The notes under the pieces: generated by a model
What the model saw: only the letters and a program-made list of their open reading frames with translations
Database searches by the model: none
What the model was told of the DNA's origin: nothing
Translations under genes and position numbers: made by a program
Shown: one piece after another, positions 8,305 through 15,764 of the stretch
How positions within the stretch are numbered: position 1 is the stretch's first letter
How the letters are laid out: the number at the start of each line of letters is the position of its first letter
Source of the DNA: a virus
Virus record (IMG/VR): IMGVR_UViG_3300020596_000014
Location: 1-64,000 of that record
Strand: one strand, 5' to 3'
Length of the DNA stretch: 64,000 nt

Positions 8305-9409
8305 GCTCCATCTTGATGGATTCTAGCTGCTCTACTGGGTTCTGTTTCCAATCGCGTTCCCAAACGATATGAACTCTATATCCAGCAGCCTCTAATTCTG
8401 ATTGACGTTTGGCGTCCGAACGCCATTTGTCTTCGACTACCGTCGAATAATCCGAGCCGATCAGATCGTTAAAGTCATATATTTCGGGATTTCCATGCCA
8501 CCAATCTCCATAATATTCAACAACTAGTTTTTGTTCTGGGAACAGACAATCCACGCGACATTTTCGATGACCAAGATTAATAGTTTGCTCCGGAGGTAGT
8601 AAAGTGTAACCAAATTTTGACATTGCTTCGTGAAGTTCTAATTGTCCCTTCGAAGGCCCATTGTGGTACGGACAACCGTAACGTTTGACAATAAGATTGT
8701 TGAACGTTTTGGAAAAAACTCGTTCACAACTCGTACACTTAAACTCTTCGTGTTGGTGAACGTTTCTGATCTTTCGCGGGTTGAGCCACGTTATCTCGTC
8801 ACCGTGAATCTCTTTTATTCGTTTGAGATATTCGAAAGCGTCTACTGACACGTTGTTTAGAAAACATGTTCGACAGCCTCCGCTAGTGGTATGGAGATGA
8901 ACGTAAGGCGTTGTTCTGAACGACAACACACATACCCTACAAGTCAACATCACAGGTCGATGACTAGATTCATACGTTATGATGACGTCGTCGAGCGCAA
9001 AACGTTCGACTCCAAATCGATTTCTTGATCTTTCCACAAAAGATTCAGCTCGTCGCAATCTCGTGGATACATGCGGGTTATTTTTAGACGTTTGCGCAAT
9101 AGTCGCATCTTGAACAATCACTGCGTTCTTGGTTTGCCGCGTCCAATGTGCGTCTCCTTGTGGGACGGGGTTATGTGAATGGATGTAAGTTGCGTAACCG
9201 TATCGCCACCCATTCCACGATGTTTGAGTACCACATCCACAAGCACATGATGGTCGGCTGACGCTGAACAGCAAATCAAAAGCATCTTGCGAAGACAAAT
9301 CATGCGTGATAAGCATGTGTCTCTCGACATTGCTTATTCTTTTTAAACGATCGTCGCAGAAAGAACACAAAGGACAACACAAATTTGGGATGTATTTTAG
9401 TCGTTTCAT
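8288..9409 (-). CDS. Homing endonuclease-like protein, zinc-finger N-terminus and Vsr/EDxHD-like nuclease C-terminus
   Basis: The protein has 373 residues. The N-terminus has CPLC with a following HMLITH, then a CACGCGTQTSW motif; the middle has CRVC, CRTC and CTSCERVF pairs, so several small zinc knuckles are likely. The last 110 residues look like a Vsr/DUF559-type nuclease: CRVDCLFPEQKLVVEYYGDW then WHGNP, a DKWRSDAKRQSELEAAGY helix and VHIVWERDW. These are the D...E.G..WH and R...L...GY.V pattern. The gene is AT-richer than its neighbours and sits between two operon genes, overlapping one by 17 nt and the other by 4 nt, as free-standing homing endonucleases do. Confidence 0.72.
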   Translation of the reverse strand: MKRLKYIPNLCCPLCSFCDDRLKRISNVERHMLITHDLSSQDAFDLLFSVSRPSCACGCGTQTSWNGWRYGYATYIHSHNPVPQGDAHWTRQTKNAVIVQDATIAQTSKNNPHVSTRLRRAESFVERSRNRFGVERFALDDVIITYESSHRPVMLTCRVCVLSFRTTPYVHLHTTSGGCRTCFLNNVSVDAFEYLKRIKEIHGDEITWLNPRKIRNVHQHEEFKCTSCERVFSKTFNNLIVKRYGCPYHNGPSKGQLELHEAMSKFGYTLLPPEQTINLGHRKCRVDCLFPEQKLVVEYYGDWWHGNPEIYDFNDLIGSDYSTVVEDKWRSDAKRQSELEAAGYRVHIVWERDWKQNPVEQLESIKMELERLE

Positions 9410-9648
9410 GCCAGTCTTCGACGGTCACGAAAATTTTCGTACGGGAGCGCGTCGAGCTCCCACCACGTGGAGACCGTGCCGTTTTCAGTGTTGAGAAAAC
9501 TGTGAGCGCTTCCAGGCGTGTCATAAGTCTCATGCGTCTCGGAGCGCACCGACGGTTGAATCACGATGTACACGACGCGATGCGGGTTTTCCGGGTCGAA
9601 TATCCTAGTCAGGTCAAACTCCCACACCTGTCCGATGCGGTCGATCAC
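9406..9648 (-). CDS. Small hypothetical protein
   Basis: The protein has 80 residues and overlaps its neighbours on both sides as ATGA, which is strong evidence that it is read. It starts with a compact beta-like segment (GQVWEFDLTRIFD, RVVYIVIQPSVR) and contains a WWELDALPYENF motif near the end. I do not recognise the family. It lies between the RecB-like nuclease and the homing endonuclease. Confidence 0.6.
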   Translation of the reverse strand: MIDRIGQVWEFDLTRIFDPENPHRVVYIVIQPSVRSETHETYDTPGSAHSFLNTENGTVSTWWELDALPYENFRDRRRLA

Positions 9649-10469
9649 GGGCAGTACTTTGTGGCCTTGTATTCACACCACATGCAACTCTTTTGACTCT
9701 TGTTCTTGATGGCCATCCCACGCTTGATGCTGCCGACGAAGTTGTTGAGCACCGTAAGCGTGCGATGTGAAGTCGTTGGCCCGACTGAGACAGGAATGAA
9801 ACTGCACAGCTTGCCAGGCTTCGCCGATTTCACCACGACGATGTACGCGCATCGGATGCGATCGAGCGGAATGTCCGTCTTCTTCGCCCAGAAGTTCTTA
9901 TAGAGAGAGAGCTGATACGTGACTTTCGGGTCCATCAGTTTGTCTTTTCCCCAAGGACGTGAGGCCGTCTTCCAGTCGATGATCCAGAAGATCGTCCCCT
10001 GCTTCTTATCAGGCACCTCGATGATGAGATCGATGAAGCCTTTGAACGCGTGGTCAGGGTGATTCGCGGGCCCGAGCTCGATTTTTTCATAGAGGTCTTG
10101 CTCAGTTTTCACAAGCTTCCACTTCGGGAATTTCGTGTTGAGAAACTGCATCGCCTCGACAGACATGACGATCGCGCGCTCGACGTTCGCTTCAGGGTCG
10201 AACTTGTTTCGCTCTTCTAGATCCGTGACGAGCGTCAACTCTTGTTTGACGACACTCAAGATCTTCGTGCGATCCGGTTCGAGACCGTTGACGCGCGCTT
10301 CGACACAGCTGTGGAAAGCTTTGCCGATGATCGTCGCAACGCCTCTTTTGTCGAGATCGATCTTCTGGATATGTTTCAGCTTGTGACGCCAGGAGCATTG
10401 CATCCAATCAGACTTTTCTGAATACGAGACGTGTGGCTTGCCATTAGGAAGAAGTTTGTATTCGCTCAC
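9645..10469 (-). CDS. PD-(D/E)XK nuclease, RecB/Cas4-like, probable Fe-S protein
   Basis: The protein has 274 residues. An early H (GKAFHSCVEA, His53) is followed by the catalytic strands: GFIDLIIE (Asp147) and IIDWKTAS (Asp165, Lys167), the D...D-x-K signature of RecB/Cas4 nucleases. A single Cys near the N-terminus (C25 in WMQCSWRHK) and three near the C-terminus (CMWCEYKATKYC) match the one-plus-three cysteine arrangement that holds a 4Fe-4S cluster in Cas4 and AddB. Expected role is a DNA exonuclease in phage recombination or end processing. The gene is transcribed away from the plus-strand gene at 10535. Confidence 0.82.
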   Translation of the reverse strand: MSEYKLLPNGKPHVSYSEKSDWMQCSWRHKLKHIQKIDLDKRGVATIIGKAFHSCVEARVNGLEPDRTKILSVVKQELTLVTDLEERNKFDPEANVERAIVMSVEAMQFLNTKFPKWKLVKTEQDLYEKIELGPANHPDHAFKGFIDLIIEVPDKKQGTIFWIIDWKTASRPWGKDKLMDPKVTYQLSLYKNFWAKKTDIPLDRIRCAYIVVVKSAKPGKLCSFIPVSVGPTTSHRTLTVLNNFVGSIKRGMAIKNKSQKSCMWCEYKATKYCP

Positions 10470-10488
10470 GGTCTGAAGCTAACGCTCT

Positions 10489-10533
10489 GAGGCGAAAAGA
10501 GCCGTAGGTATGATCTCGAAAGGCTCTCGCCTC
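10489..10533. promoter_or_regulatory. Inverted repeat abutting a start codon
   Basis: GAGGCG-AAAA-GAGCC at 10489-10503 and GGCTCTCGCCTC at 10522-10533 are complementary apart from a few unpaired A residues, with an 18-nt loop between. The 3-prime arm ends two bases before the ATG at 10535, so in mRNA it would hide the ribosome-binding region, or in DNA it could be an operator in this divergent gap. If translation really starts at the ATG at 10559, the structure is a leader hairpin. Confidence 0.6.
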
Positions 10534-10534
10534 G

Positions 10535-11047
10535 ATGGAAGTTCGAATAGCTAAGATCATGAACAACCGTCAGAAGGTGAACGCTTTGGTTGAAGCTGTT
10601 GCGCGCCGTCTCGTGGAAGCCCAGCCGGCTCCTACAGCCAAGACAGGAAATTTCCGCTACAACAACGACGGCACCTCGACGAGCGAACGTCCGGACGGGA
10701 CAACCCCCACGTCAGGCACAGCGAACACGCAGATGCCTCCGACACAACATCCGCCGACTGTGGCTGCGAGCGCGAGCGCGGCCGAGGCTGGCGCGACCGC
10801 AGACGGCGCCGGGAAGGGTTCGCACATCAACCAGAACCCGAACCGAATCGGGGCGGCGCCTTCTCAGAAGAACATCAAGGTCAACTCCATCAAGAAGGCG
10901 TTGGACACGCAAGGTTACTCGAAAAACCCTGCCGGCGCGAAACGCATGAACACTGCGCTCACCGGTTGGTACGATCAGCTCGATCCCGCGGACGCTTTGG
11001 TCGCGACCGCTGATGAACTCGCACTCCGCTTCGCCGGCGAAGGATGA
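10535..11047 (+). CDS. Low-complexity protein with head-targeting-like N-terminus
   Basis: The protein has 170 residues; an internal ATG at 10559 gives 162 residues and the tidier leader MNNRQKVNALVEAVARRLVE. That leader is amphipathic and ends in LVE-A, a T4 prohead-protease-like site. The rest is a disordered Ser/Thr/Pro/Ala linker (about 40-105) and a small helical C-terminal domain (NSIKKALDTQGYSKNPAG, TGWYDQLDPADALV). It is coupled by ATGA to the kinase-like gene. Function is unknown; packaging in the head is inference from the leader. Confidence 0.65.
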   Translation: MEVRIAKIMNNRQKVNALVEAVARRLVEAQPAPTAKTGNFRYNNDGTSTSERPDGTTPTSGTANTQMPPTQHPPTVAASASAAEAGATADGAGKGSHINQNPNRIGAAPSQKNIKVNSIKKALDTQGYSKNPAGAKRMNTALTGWYDQLDPADALVATADELALRFAGEG

Positions 11048-12024
11048 GTTCACTCCGGGCTCTCATTCGAGCTGTCCTTCTCGAAGACGACGAGAAGCTC
11101 AAGAAGTGGGTTCTTGCTGACGGGAATCCGGTTGAGCGTGAGCTTGTGAAGATCGGCATCGTTCCTCTACGTCGAGGCGCAGAACAGATCTCAAAGCTCG
11201 GTGAAGGACAAAACAACGTTGTTCTTGACGTCGTTTATAATGGCAAACGCGCTGCCGCTCGCATCTCAGAAGAGATGGAGGAGCTTGACTCGCTTACGAC
11301 CTTCGTAGCTCATGTGAAGGCGATGCCGACAAAGTACCACAAACACTTCCCAAATATCTACAAAACTTTTGAGATCAAAACTAGGTCTAGGTGGGATAAT
11401 CAGTACTACTACGGTGCCGTTGTTGAGATGCTTGATCCTTTGCCGCCCGGTCTCGAGTTCGACCTCGACTTTCAGAGCATAAATGGGAACCTGCAGCGCG
11501 CGCGCGTCGCAGCATTGATGGCCGACAACTGGGTGCTTGAAGGCATCATTCAAGACTCTACAGAACAACGTGACGTGCAAGCGGAGCTTCTTCACTTGTA
11601 TGAAGAGAACATTCGTTCTCAGCTGTTGTCGTGGGTGAACAAGCCGCTGAGTGATTTCGACGAGTGGCTGAACAACGTGATCGACAAGCACACCGTAGGC
11701 ATGACGCAAAACGAGTCAAAGCCTTATTACATCTTCAACAAGGGATTGCTAACAGCATTGAAGGGCGCTGTCATCCCGACCGAACCAACTCAATCGCGAC
11801 AACAATCCCGCATGCCGGACAATCACGTTTCTGCAAAGGTTAGGGAATTCTACGAATTCCTTCAAGCACTTGAAGAGTCCGGCATGAAGCACGGAGACCT
11901 TCACACCGGAAACTTCATGGTGCGTCGTAGCACAGGCGACTTTGTGATCGTTGATCCTGGCTATTTCGATTCAAGCAACGACGAATCAGGCTCTAGAAGC
12001 TTCTACCCATCTAGCGGATCGTAG
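11044..12024 (+). CDS. Protein kinase-like protein with head-targeting-like N-terminus
   Basis: The protein has 326 residues. Residues 1-14 (MSSLRALIRAVLLE) form an amphipathic leader ending in LLE-D. Kinase-fold marks follow: glycine-loop-like LGEGQNN (52-58), strand AAARIS where the usual VAIK lysine is Arg (70-75), hinge-like VVEML (126-130), catalytic-loop HGDLHTGN (283-290, compare HRDLKxxN) and IVDPG (302-306, compare DFG). The spacing and HGDLHxGN form are nearer to aminoglycoside-kinase or RIO/ABC1-like enzymes than to Ser/Thr kinases. Asp285 and Asn290 suggest activity; the Lys-to-Arg change leaves it open. It converges on a gene next to a phosphatase. Confidence 0.7.
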   Translation: MSSLRALIRAVLLEDDEKLKKWVLADGNPVERELVKIGIVPLRRGAEQISKLGEGQNNVVLDVVYNGKRAAARISEEMEELDSLTTFVAHVKAMPTKYHKHFPNIYKTFEIKTRSRWDNQYYYGAVVEMLDPLPPGLEFDLDFQSINGNLQRARVAALMADNWVLEGIIQDSTEQRDVQAELLHLYEENIRSQLLSWVNKPLSDFDEWLNNVIDKHTVGMTQNESKPYYIFNKGLLTALKGAVIPTEPTQSRQQSRMPDNHVSAKVREFYEFLQALEESGMKHGDLHTGNFMVRRSTGDFVIVDPGYFDSSNDESGSRSFYPSSGS

Positions 12025-12205
12025 CCTTCGAGACCTTACCATTCTCGATCTCGATACAGACACGATCCGTGCACTCGTCTTCCGGGTAAGAGAGGAACGG
12101 GTCGCCGTCGATGCTGATGAGTCGAAAGATCAGATTCTTGAGCTCGGCCACGTCCTGCGCGCGCTTCTTCGTCATACCAATAAAGTCGATGATCGGTGCG
12201 GTCAT
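12011..12205 (-). CDS. Small hypothetical protein
   Basis: The protein has 64 residues. It is coupled by ATGA to the phosphatase gene and its end overlaps the end of the convergent kinase-like gene by 14 nt. The sequence looks structured: a helix (TKKRAQDVAELKNLIFRL), a YPEDECTD segment and a final strand (RVCIEIENGKVSKATIR). I do not recognise the family. Confidence 0.6.
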   Translation of the reverse strand: MTAPIIDFIGMTKKRAQDVAELKNLIFRLISIDGDPFLSYPEDECTDRVCIEIENGKVSKATIR

Positions 12206-12687
12206 GCACTCGACTCTACGTCGAGAATAGGCAACATGGGACTTTCAGATTCTTTCAAGTTGTCGATGAGCCATTTGGCGAAGGTTTCGTTGTACAACGC
12301 CATCTGACGCTTGCTTTGGATGTGCGCAACGCACTTCTCGCCGGACCACCCGGTGTGCAAATACAGAGCCATCGCTGTGACCATACCAGACCGATTGAGA
12401 CCCGCCATGCACGTGACGAGCACCTTTTTTCCCGTTTCGAGTAGTTGGGCAACACGTTGAGCTGCGAGCATCCACGTTGGCAGGTATCGCATCATGCGAT
12501 TCACACACGCGTCATCCTTGCCAGGGGCGAGGATGACCTGTATGTTTGTGTAGAGTTCGTCATGTTGGTTCTCGTCCGCGCAGAGCACGAGGACTTCGAA
12601 CCCACGTTTGGCGAGCTCGTCTCCGAATGGTGGTAAGGATCCCTGATACAATCTCTCGCAAATCTGGTTAACGTCGAGTGAAGGCAT
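12202..12687 (-). CDS. Dual-specificity (Cys-based) protein phosphatase
   Basis: The protein has 161 residues, the size of a compact dual-specificity phosphatase. The P-loop is VLVTCMAGLNRSG: Cys93-x5-Arg99 with the following Ser, where Cys forms the phospho-enzyme and Arg binds phosphate. The usual HC is TC here. Asp58 or Asp59 in PGKDDACV is a candidate general acid. The N-terminus has the family pattern of ICERLYQGSLPPFGDELAKRG, split as ICERLYQGSL and FGDELAKRG. Substrate could be phosphoprotein, phospho-sugar or RNA 5-prime end. It is the nearest minus-strand enzyme to the kinase-like gene. Confidence 0.85.
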   Translation of the reverse strand: MPSLDVNQICERLYQGSLPPFGDELAKRGFEVLVLCADENQHDELYTNIQVILAPGKDDACVNRMMRYLPTWMLAAQRVAQLLETGKKVLVTCMAGLNRSGMVTAMALYLHTGWSGEKCVAHIQSKRQMALYNETFAKWLIDNLKESESPMLPILDVESSA

Positions 12688-12700
12688 GGTTCCAAACTAG

Positions 12701-13051
12701 TCAGCGGCAGGCCAACGGAAGACCTGCACAAAGTTCTTGCAACTGCGTAACGTCCGGCTCAAGAACAACACATGTCAACGCATCATTCCAATCAGGCTCG
12801 CGAAACGATGAGACAGCCAAACCGTTCTCGGACTTATTGCTGATGCGCTCAGCATCCCAGAACAGCTTGTAGAGCGCGTCTTCGTCGGGCACCGTGAGGC
12901 ACACGACGAAGTTCGATTCACGCTCCCAACTAGCGAACGTGCACGGGTAATCCTTGGCGAACGTCGCCATCCCGTGGACGAGCTGCACAGCCTGCGAGCC
13001 GTGTCGTAGGTCCGCTCGAGTGACTAGGTAAAGTTTTGCGGTCGAGTTCAC
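12701..13051 (-). CDS. Peptidyl-tRNA hydrolase 2 (Pth2)-like protein
   Basis: The protein has 116 residues from a GTG that overlaps the upstream stop (GTGA); the longer frame lies over the upstream gene. KLYLVTRADLRHGSQAVQLV-H resembles the Pth2 start K.vlVvR.DL.mG.Gk.aaQ..H, followed by a strand with FVVCLTVPDEDALYKLFWDA and ALTCVVLEPD, as in the second half of Pth2. Active-site details are altered (no obvious Lys-Gly pair), so it may be a divergent member. Pth2 frees tRNA from peptidyl-tRNA. Confidence 0.55.
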   Translation of the reverse strand: MNSTAKLYLVTRADLRHGSQAVQLVHGMATFAKDYPCTFASWERESNFVVCLTVPDEDALYKLFWDAERISNKSENGLAVSSFREPDWNDALTCVVLEPDVTQLQELCAGLPLACR

Positions 13052-13665
13052 GAATCCACCTCGGCAAAATGCTCTTCGCAGTACGTTGTTAGCCAAGCGT
13101 GCGCCATTTTACCCTCTTCTATCCAGCGAGGAACGTGAACGACCCATTGATCATACGCCCACCCTGAATTGGGATCGTGTATGAGTTGATAAGTCTCTAA
13201 CCAAAGTATCGCCTCTTTGATGTTACTTAAATTCGCAAAGGCTGCATTGATCTTTGTAGCGGCATGTTTTTCAAGACCTTTAAGTGTGTTGATACCAAGT
13301 AAATTTTCTGTATAGCATTTCGCACAGCTACACGCGACACAGATACAATCGCCTACATGTGGATTTAGAAGATCTTGTACAAGAAGAGCGGCGCGCTCGT
13401 CTAACTGTTCGCATAACGACTTGCCGTTGTGTTTCACATCGTCCAACAAATAGTCAATGTCTAGCGTTCGCAAAGCTGCCGCAATGCGCTCTTCGGGAGT
13501 CTTGGATTGGTTGGGAAGCGATAGTTTTGCGTCTAGATCACAACAAGCAGACACAATACAATCTTCGAGATACTGGGACTTAAGACGTTCTTTCAACAAT
13601 GTCAAGTCAGCAGTGTCTAGCTCGACACGAGTGGACAACGGGTTCTCTGCCCATACAATTTTCAT
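13048..13665 (-). CDS. Hypothetical protein with Cys cluster
   Basis: The protein has 205 residues and I do not recognise it. The middle has GDCICVACSCAKCYTENLLG with five cysteines in 15 residues, which may bind zinc. The rest is helical. It is more AT-rich than the flanking genes, particularly at 13170-13330, which may mark recent arrival. GTGA and ATGA overlaps on both sides show that it belongs to the operon. Confidence 0.6.
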   Translation of the reverse strand: MKIVWAENPLSTRVELDTADLTLLKERLKSQYLEDCIVSACCDLDAKLSLPNQSKTPEERIAAALRTLDIDYLLDDVKHNGKSLCEQLDERAALLVQDLLNPHVGDCICVACSCAKCYTENLLGINTLKGLEKHAATKINAAFANLSNIKEAILWLETYQLIHDPNSGWAYDQWVVHVPRWIEEGKMAHAWLTTYCEEHFAEVDS

Positions 13666-13994
13666 TCGTTCACCTCAACTTTGTCTTTCTTGACACGCGG
13701 AGTCTTCTTTATCCAAACGACGAGAGCATTCACAGCGTCGTAGATCTCATGCGGGACGCAACGGAACTCTCCGTTCTCTACCGACTTCGGGTGCTCAGAA
13801 AACGCCCCAAGGGCCCACAAACAGGCCTCCACTCCCATACAGAGCGGGTTGTCGTTACAGCAACGCTCCATACGCTCGTAGGGCACACCTCGCACAAGCC
13901 CGTAGGCAAGATGTTCCGCTCGGCCCCACGTGTTCCACGGGCCGAACAACTTCGTCATTTTCGCAAACGCTTCGTACTTTTTCATCTTCAACAT
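13662..13994 (-). CDS. Small hypothetical protein
   Basis: The protein has 110 residues. The start at 13994 is chosen because AAGGA lies 8 nt upstream; ATGs at 14000 and 14012 are also in frame. The sequence has a helix-rich body with CCNDNPLCMGVEACLWALG, and a basic C-terminus (KKTPRVKKDKVEVNE). I do not recognise the family. The gap of about 110 nt upstream to the tRNA probably holds its promoter, but no clear consensus is visible. Confidence 0.55.
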   Translation of the reverse strand: MLKMKKYEAFAKMTKLFGPWNTWGRAEHLAYGLVRGVPYERMERCCNDNPLCMGVEACLWALGAFSEHPKSVENGEFRCVPHEIYDAVNALVVWIKKTPRVKKDKVEVNE

Positions 13995-14122
13995 GGTCAT
14001 ATTCCTTTTCAAGTCACATCGTCACACGCGTTTTCACACGGACGGGACAGGGAGGATCACGAGGTGAATGGTTATAGTGATAGCTGGATGTTCATGATAT
14101 CTTAGATAGTAGTCGGAAGTTG

Positions 14123-14198
14123 CGATCCCGGCGGGATTCGAACCCGCGATCTTCCAGTTCTATCGGCTGTTTGCTCTAGACCACTGAGCTACGGGATC
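14123..14198 (-). tRNA. tRNA-like gene with irregular anticodon arm, identity unclear
   Basis: Reading the minus strand: acceptor GATCCCG/CGGGATC (7 bp), then TA, D-arm GCTC-AGTGGTCTA-GAGC, and T-arm GCGGG-TTCGAAT-CCCGC, all canonical. Between D- and T-arms are 25 nt instead of the usual 22-23. Only CAG/CTG pairs in the anticodon arm, closing a 9-nt loop CCGATAGAA; a 7-nt-loop folding needs a C-A mismatch and lacks T33. No CCA is encoded. It may be a frameshift-type tRNA, one with a processed insertion, or a decaying gene. I do not assign an amino acid. Confidence 0.7.
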
Positions 14199-14214
14199 AG
14201 GTCAACGAATCGGC

Positions 14215-14493
14215 TTACGGGTTTGCTTCGAGCCAGAGCTCGTCGCGACGTGTCTTGACATGAGTGTAGACGTCTCTATCGATCTTTCCTGCGTAGACGG
14301 TAAGCCAATCATCGATCTGACGATGATCACGTGAACGTAAAGCTTCGCACAAATCGTGTTGCATGAGATCTTCGTTGAGATGTTTGCGCGTGATCTCAAC
14401 GCCAGTTCGTTTCACCATACTAACGAACATGGAAGTGCCTAGACCAATGGTAACGAGCCCTGCGCATATAACAATGAATTCGGCGATAATCAT
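14215..14493 (-). CDS. Small membrane protein
   Basis: The protein has 92 residues. Residues 1-28 (IIAEFIVICAGLVTIGLGTS and following) form a transmembrane helix. The remaining 60 residues are charged and helical (VEITRKHLNEDLMQHDLCEA, DELWLEANP). The gene lies just upstream of the tRNA in transcription order. No family is recognised; the single-anchor layout is like that of several small proteins in this genome (5526, 24260, 25819). Confidence 0.65.
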   Translation of the reverse strand: MIIAEFIVICAGLVTIGLGTSMFVSMVKRTGVEITRKHLNEDLMQHDLCEALRSRDHRQIDDWLTVYAGKIDRDVYTHVKTRRDELWLEANP

Positions 14494-14559
14494 AGCTTCT
14501 TGGGTGTCATCTGAAGAATGACGTTTGGGTTGGGAGGAAGTATCAGTCTATTTCTTCAT

Positions 14560-14578
14560 GAGTCGGATAGTACGACTC
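14560..14578. terminator. Hairpin in short intergenic gap
   Basis: GAGTCG-GATAGTA-CGACTC is a perfect 6-bp stem with a 7-nt loop, in the 99-nt gap between two minus-strand genes. There is no long U-run on either side, so it is a weak terminator at best; an RNA-processing or attenuator role is possible. Confidence 0.35.
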
Positions 14579-14592
14579 TAAATGTTGAGTGC

Positions 14593-14778
14593 TTACTCTT
14601 TCGGCGTAGCAAGTGTGTCATCGTCCCATTCCAACACTCGAAGTTGCGTTGGCAAAACAAAACCCTCGATGACCAACGCAACACCTTTTGTGGGAGTCGG
14701 CATCTCGCTAAACATCTTGAAAAGTGCTTCAGGATCGCGCAAAAGCCCTGCCTTCACCCAATTAAATAAAGCTGACAA
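14593..14778 (-). CDS. Small hypothetical protein
   Basis: The protein has 61 residues from a TTG at 14778, placed 5 nt after the stop of the dehydrogenase; the in-frame region upstream lies over that gene. It reads as a compact domain (LFNWVKAGLLRDPEALFKMF, KGVALVIEGFVLPTQL, LEWDDDTLATPKE). I do not recognise it. The start codon is uncertain because the Shine-Dalgarno match (GGGA) is distant. Confidence 0.5.
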   Translation of the reverse strand: MSALFNWVKAGLLRDPEALFKMFSEMPTPTKGVALVIEGFVLPTQLRVLEWDDDTLATPKE

Positions 14779-14783
14779 GTAAA

Positions 14784-15764
14784 TTACTGTCCCGTATTTG
14801 TCTTTTTTGTTACCGCGCGACCGATCATTTTCTCCCAATCTTTGCCCGATCTGACTTCCAGGTTCTTCTTCCAAGTCGCTTCGAGCATCGTTGGCTCCAA
14901 CCCGAGTTCTTTTTCCTTGTGGATCAAGGCGTTAAGGTCCTTCGGGAAACAACTTAAAGAGAACCCAAACAGGGGCTTCCCGGCTTCGTCGGTTTCGAAC
15001 GAAGGGACGCGCCAATGGCTTTTCCCTAGCCTGTCATCAAGTGTCGCGCATTCGACAACACGGTCATAATCGACGTCGCAACCGGACTTGCTGAGGGCTT
15101 CACACAGGAAGTACATCTCATTCGCGAACGAGACCTTCATTGAGAGGAAGCAATTCGTGATGTATTTGCACAGTTCGGCGTTCGTGCTGCTTGTCTTGAT
15201 GATCGGGACCTGCGGGAAGGCGGACTGGAAAACTTGTTTCACGCGATTGATATGAGGACGCGGGCCTCCGAGTACGATGCGGTTTTGATTCCGCATGTCA
15301 TCGAGCGCAGATGCTTCGCGCAGAAACTCCGGCGAGAACACGACGCGTAAAGGCGTCCCTTCGTATTTCTTGTTCCACCGCTCCGTCGAGCCGGGTGGCA
15401 CGGTTGACTTAACGACAGCAATGCGATGCTGCCCGCTAGCGCCGGTTGTGCCTGTGATCGGCAAACTTGCAAGTTCATCGAGCACTCCCTCGACGATACT
15501 CAGATCAGCCGAGCCGTCCTCATACATTGGTGTAGGGAGACAGACGAAGTAGACGCCTGTGAAGGTCTTCGCCACAGTCTCGTACTGTTCGCAGTAGTCG
15601 ACTAGACCACTTATACCAGGAAAAGTCGGTGGAATTTGTTTACCGCCGACAGCAACCTTTCCCGTCTTGTCGTAAATGTACACGTCGAAACCGCGTTCGC
15701 TAAAACAAGTTGTGAGAGAGCCGCCGACAAAACCATTTCCAATTACACCAATCGACTGCTTCAA
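14784..15764 (-). CDS. UDP-glucose/GDP-mannose dehydrogenase family protein lacking the C-terminal domain
   Basis: The protein has 326 residues. GNGFVGG (9-15) is the NAD-binding loop; STVPPGST (120-127), SPEFLREASALDD (144-156), NRIVLGG and TNCFLSMKVSFANEM (203-217) are family blocks; LSCFPKDLNAL holds the catalytic Cys272. These enzymes oxidise C6 of an NDP-hexose to a uronic acid in two steps. Usual length is 390-450, with a C-terminal Rossmann-like domain that closes over the sugar nucleotide; this protein stops about 50 residues after the Cys, so that domain is absent. Catalysis may still occur if the site is completed another way. Confidence 0.85.
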   Translation of the reverse strand: MKQSIGVIGNGFVGGSLTTCFSERGFDVYIYDKTGKVAVGGKQIPPTFPGISGLVDYCEQYETVAKTFTGVYFVCLPTPMYEDGSADLSIVEGVLDELASLPITGTTGASGQHRIAVVKSTVPPGSTERWNKKYEGTPLRVVFSPEFLREASALDDMRNQNRIVLGGPRPHINRVKQVFQSAFPQVPIIKTSSTNAELCKYITNCFLSMKVSFANEMYFLCEALSKSGCDVDYDRVVECATLDDRLGKSHWRVPSFETDEAGKPLFGFSLSCFPKDLNALIHKEKELGLEPTMLEATWKKNLEVRSGKDWEKMIGRAVTKKTNTGQ

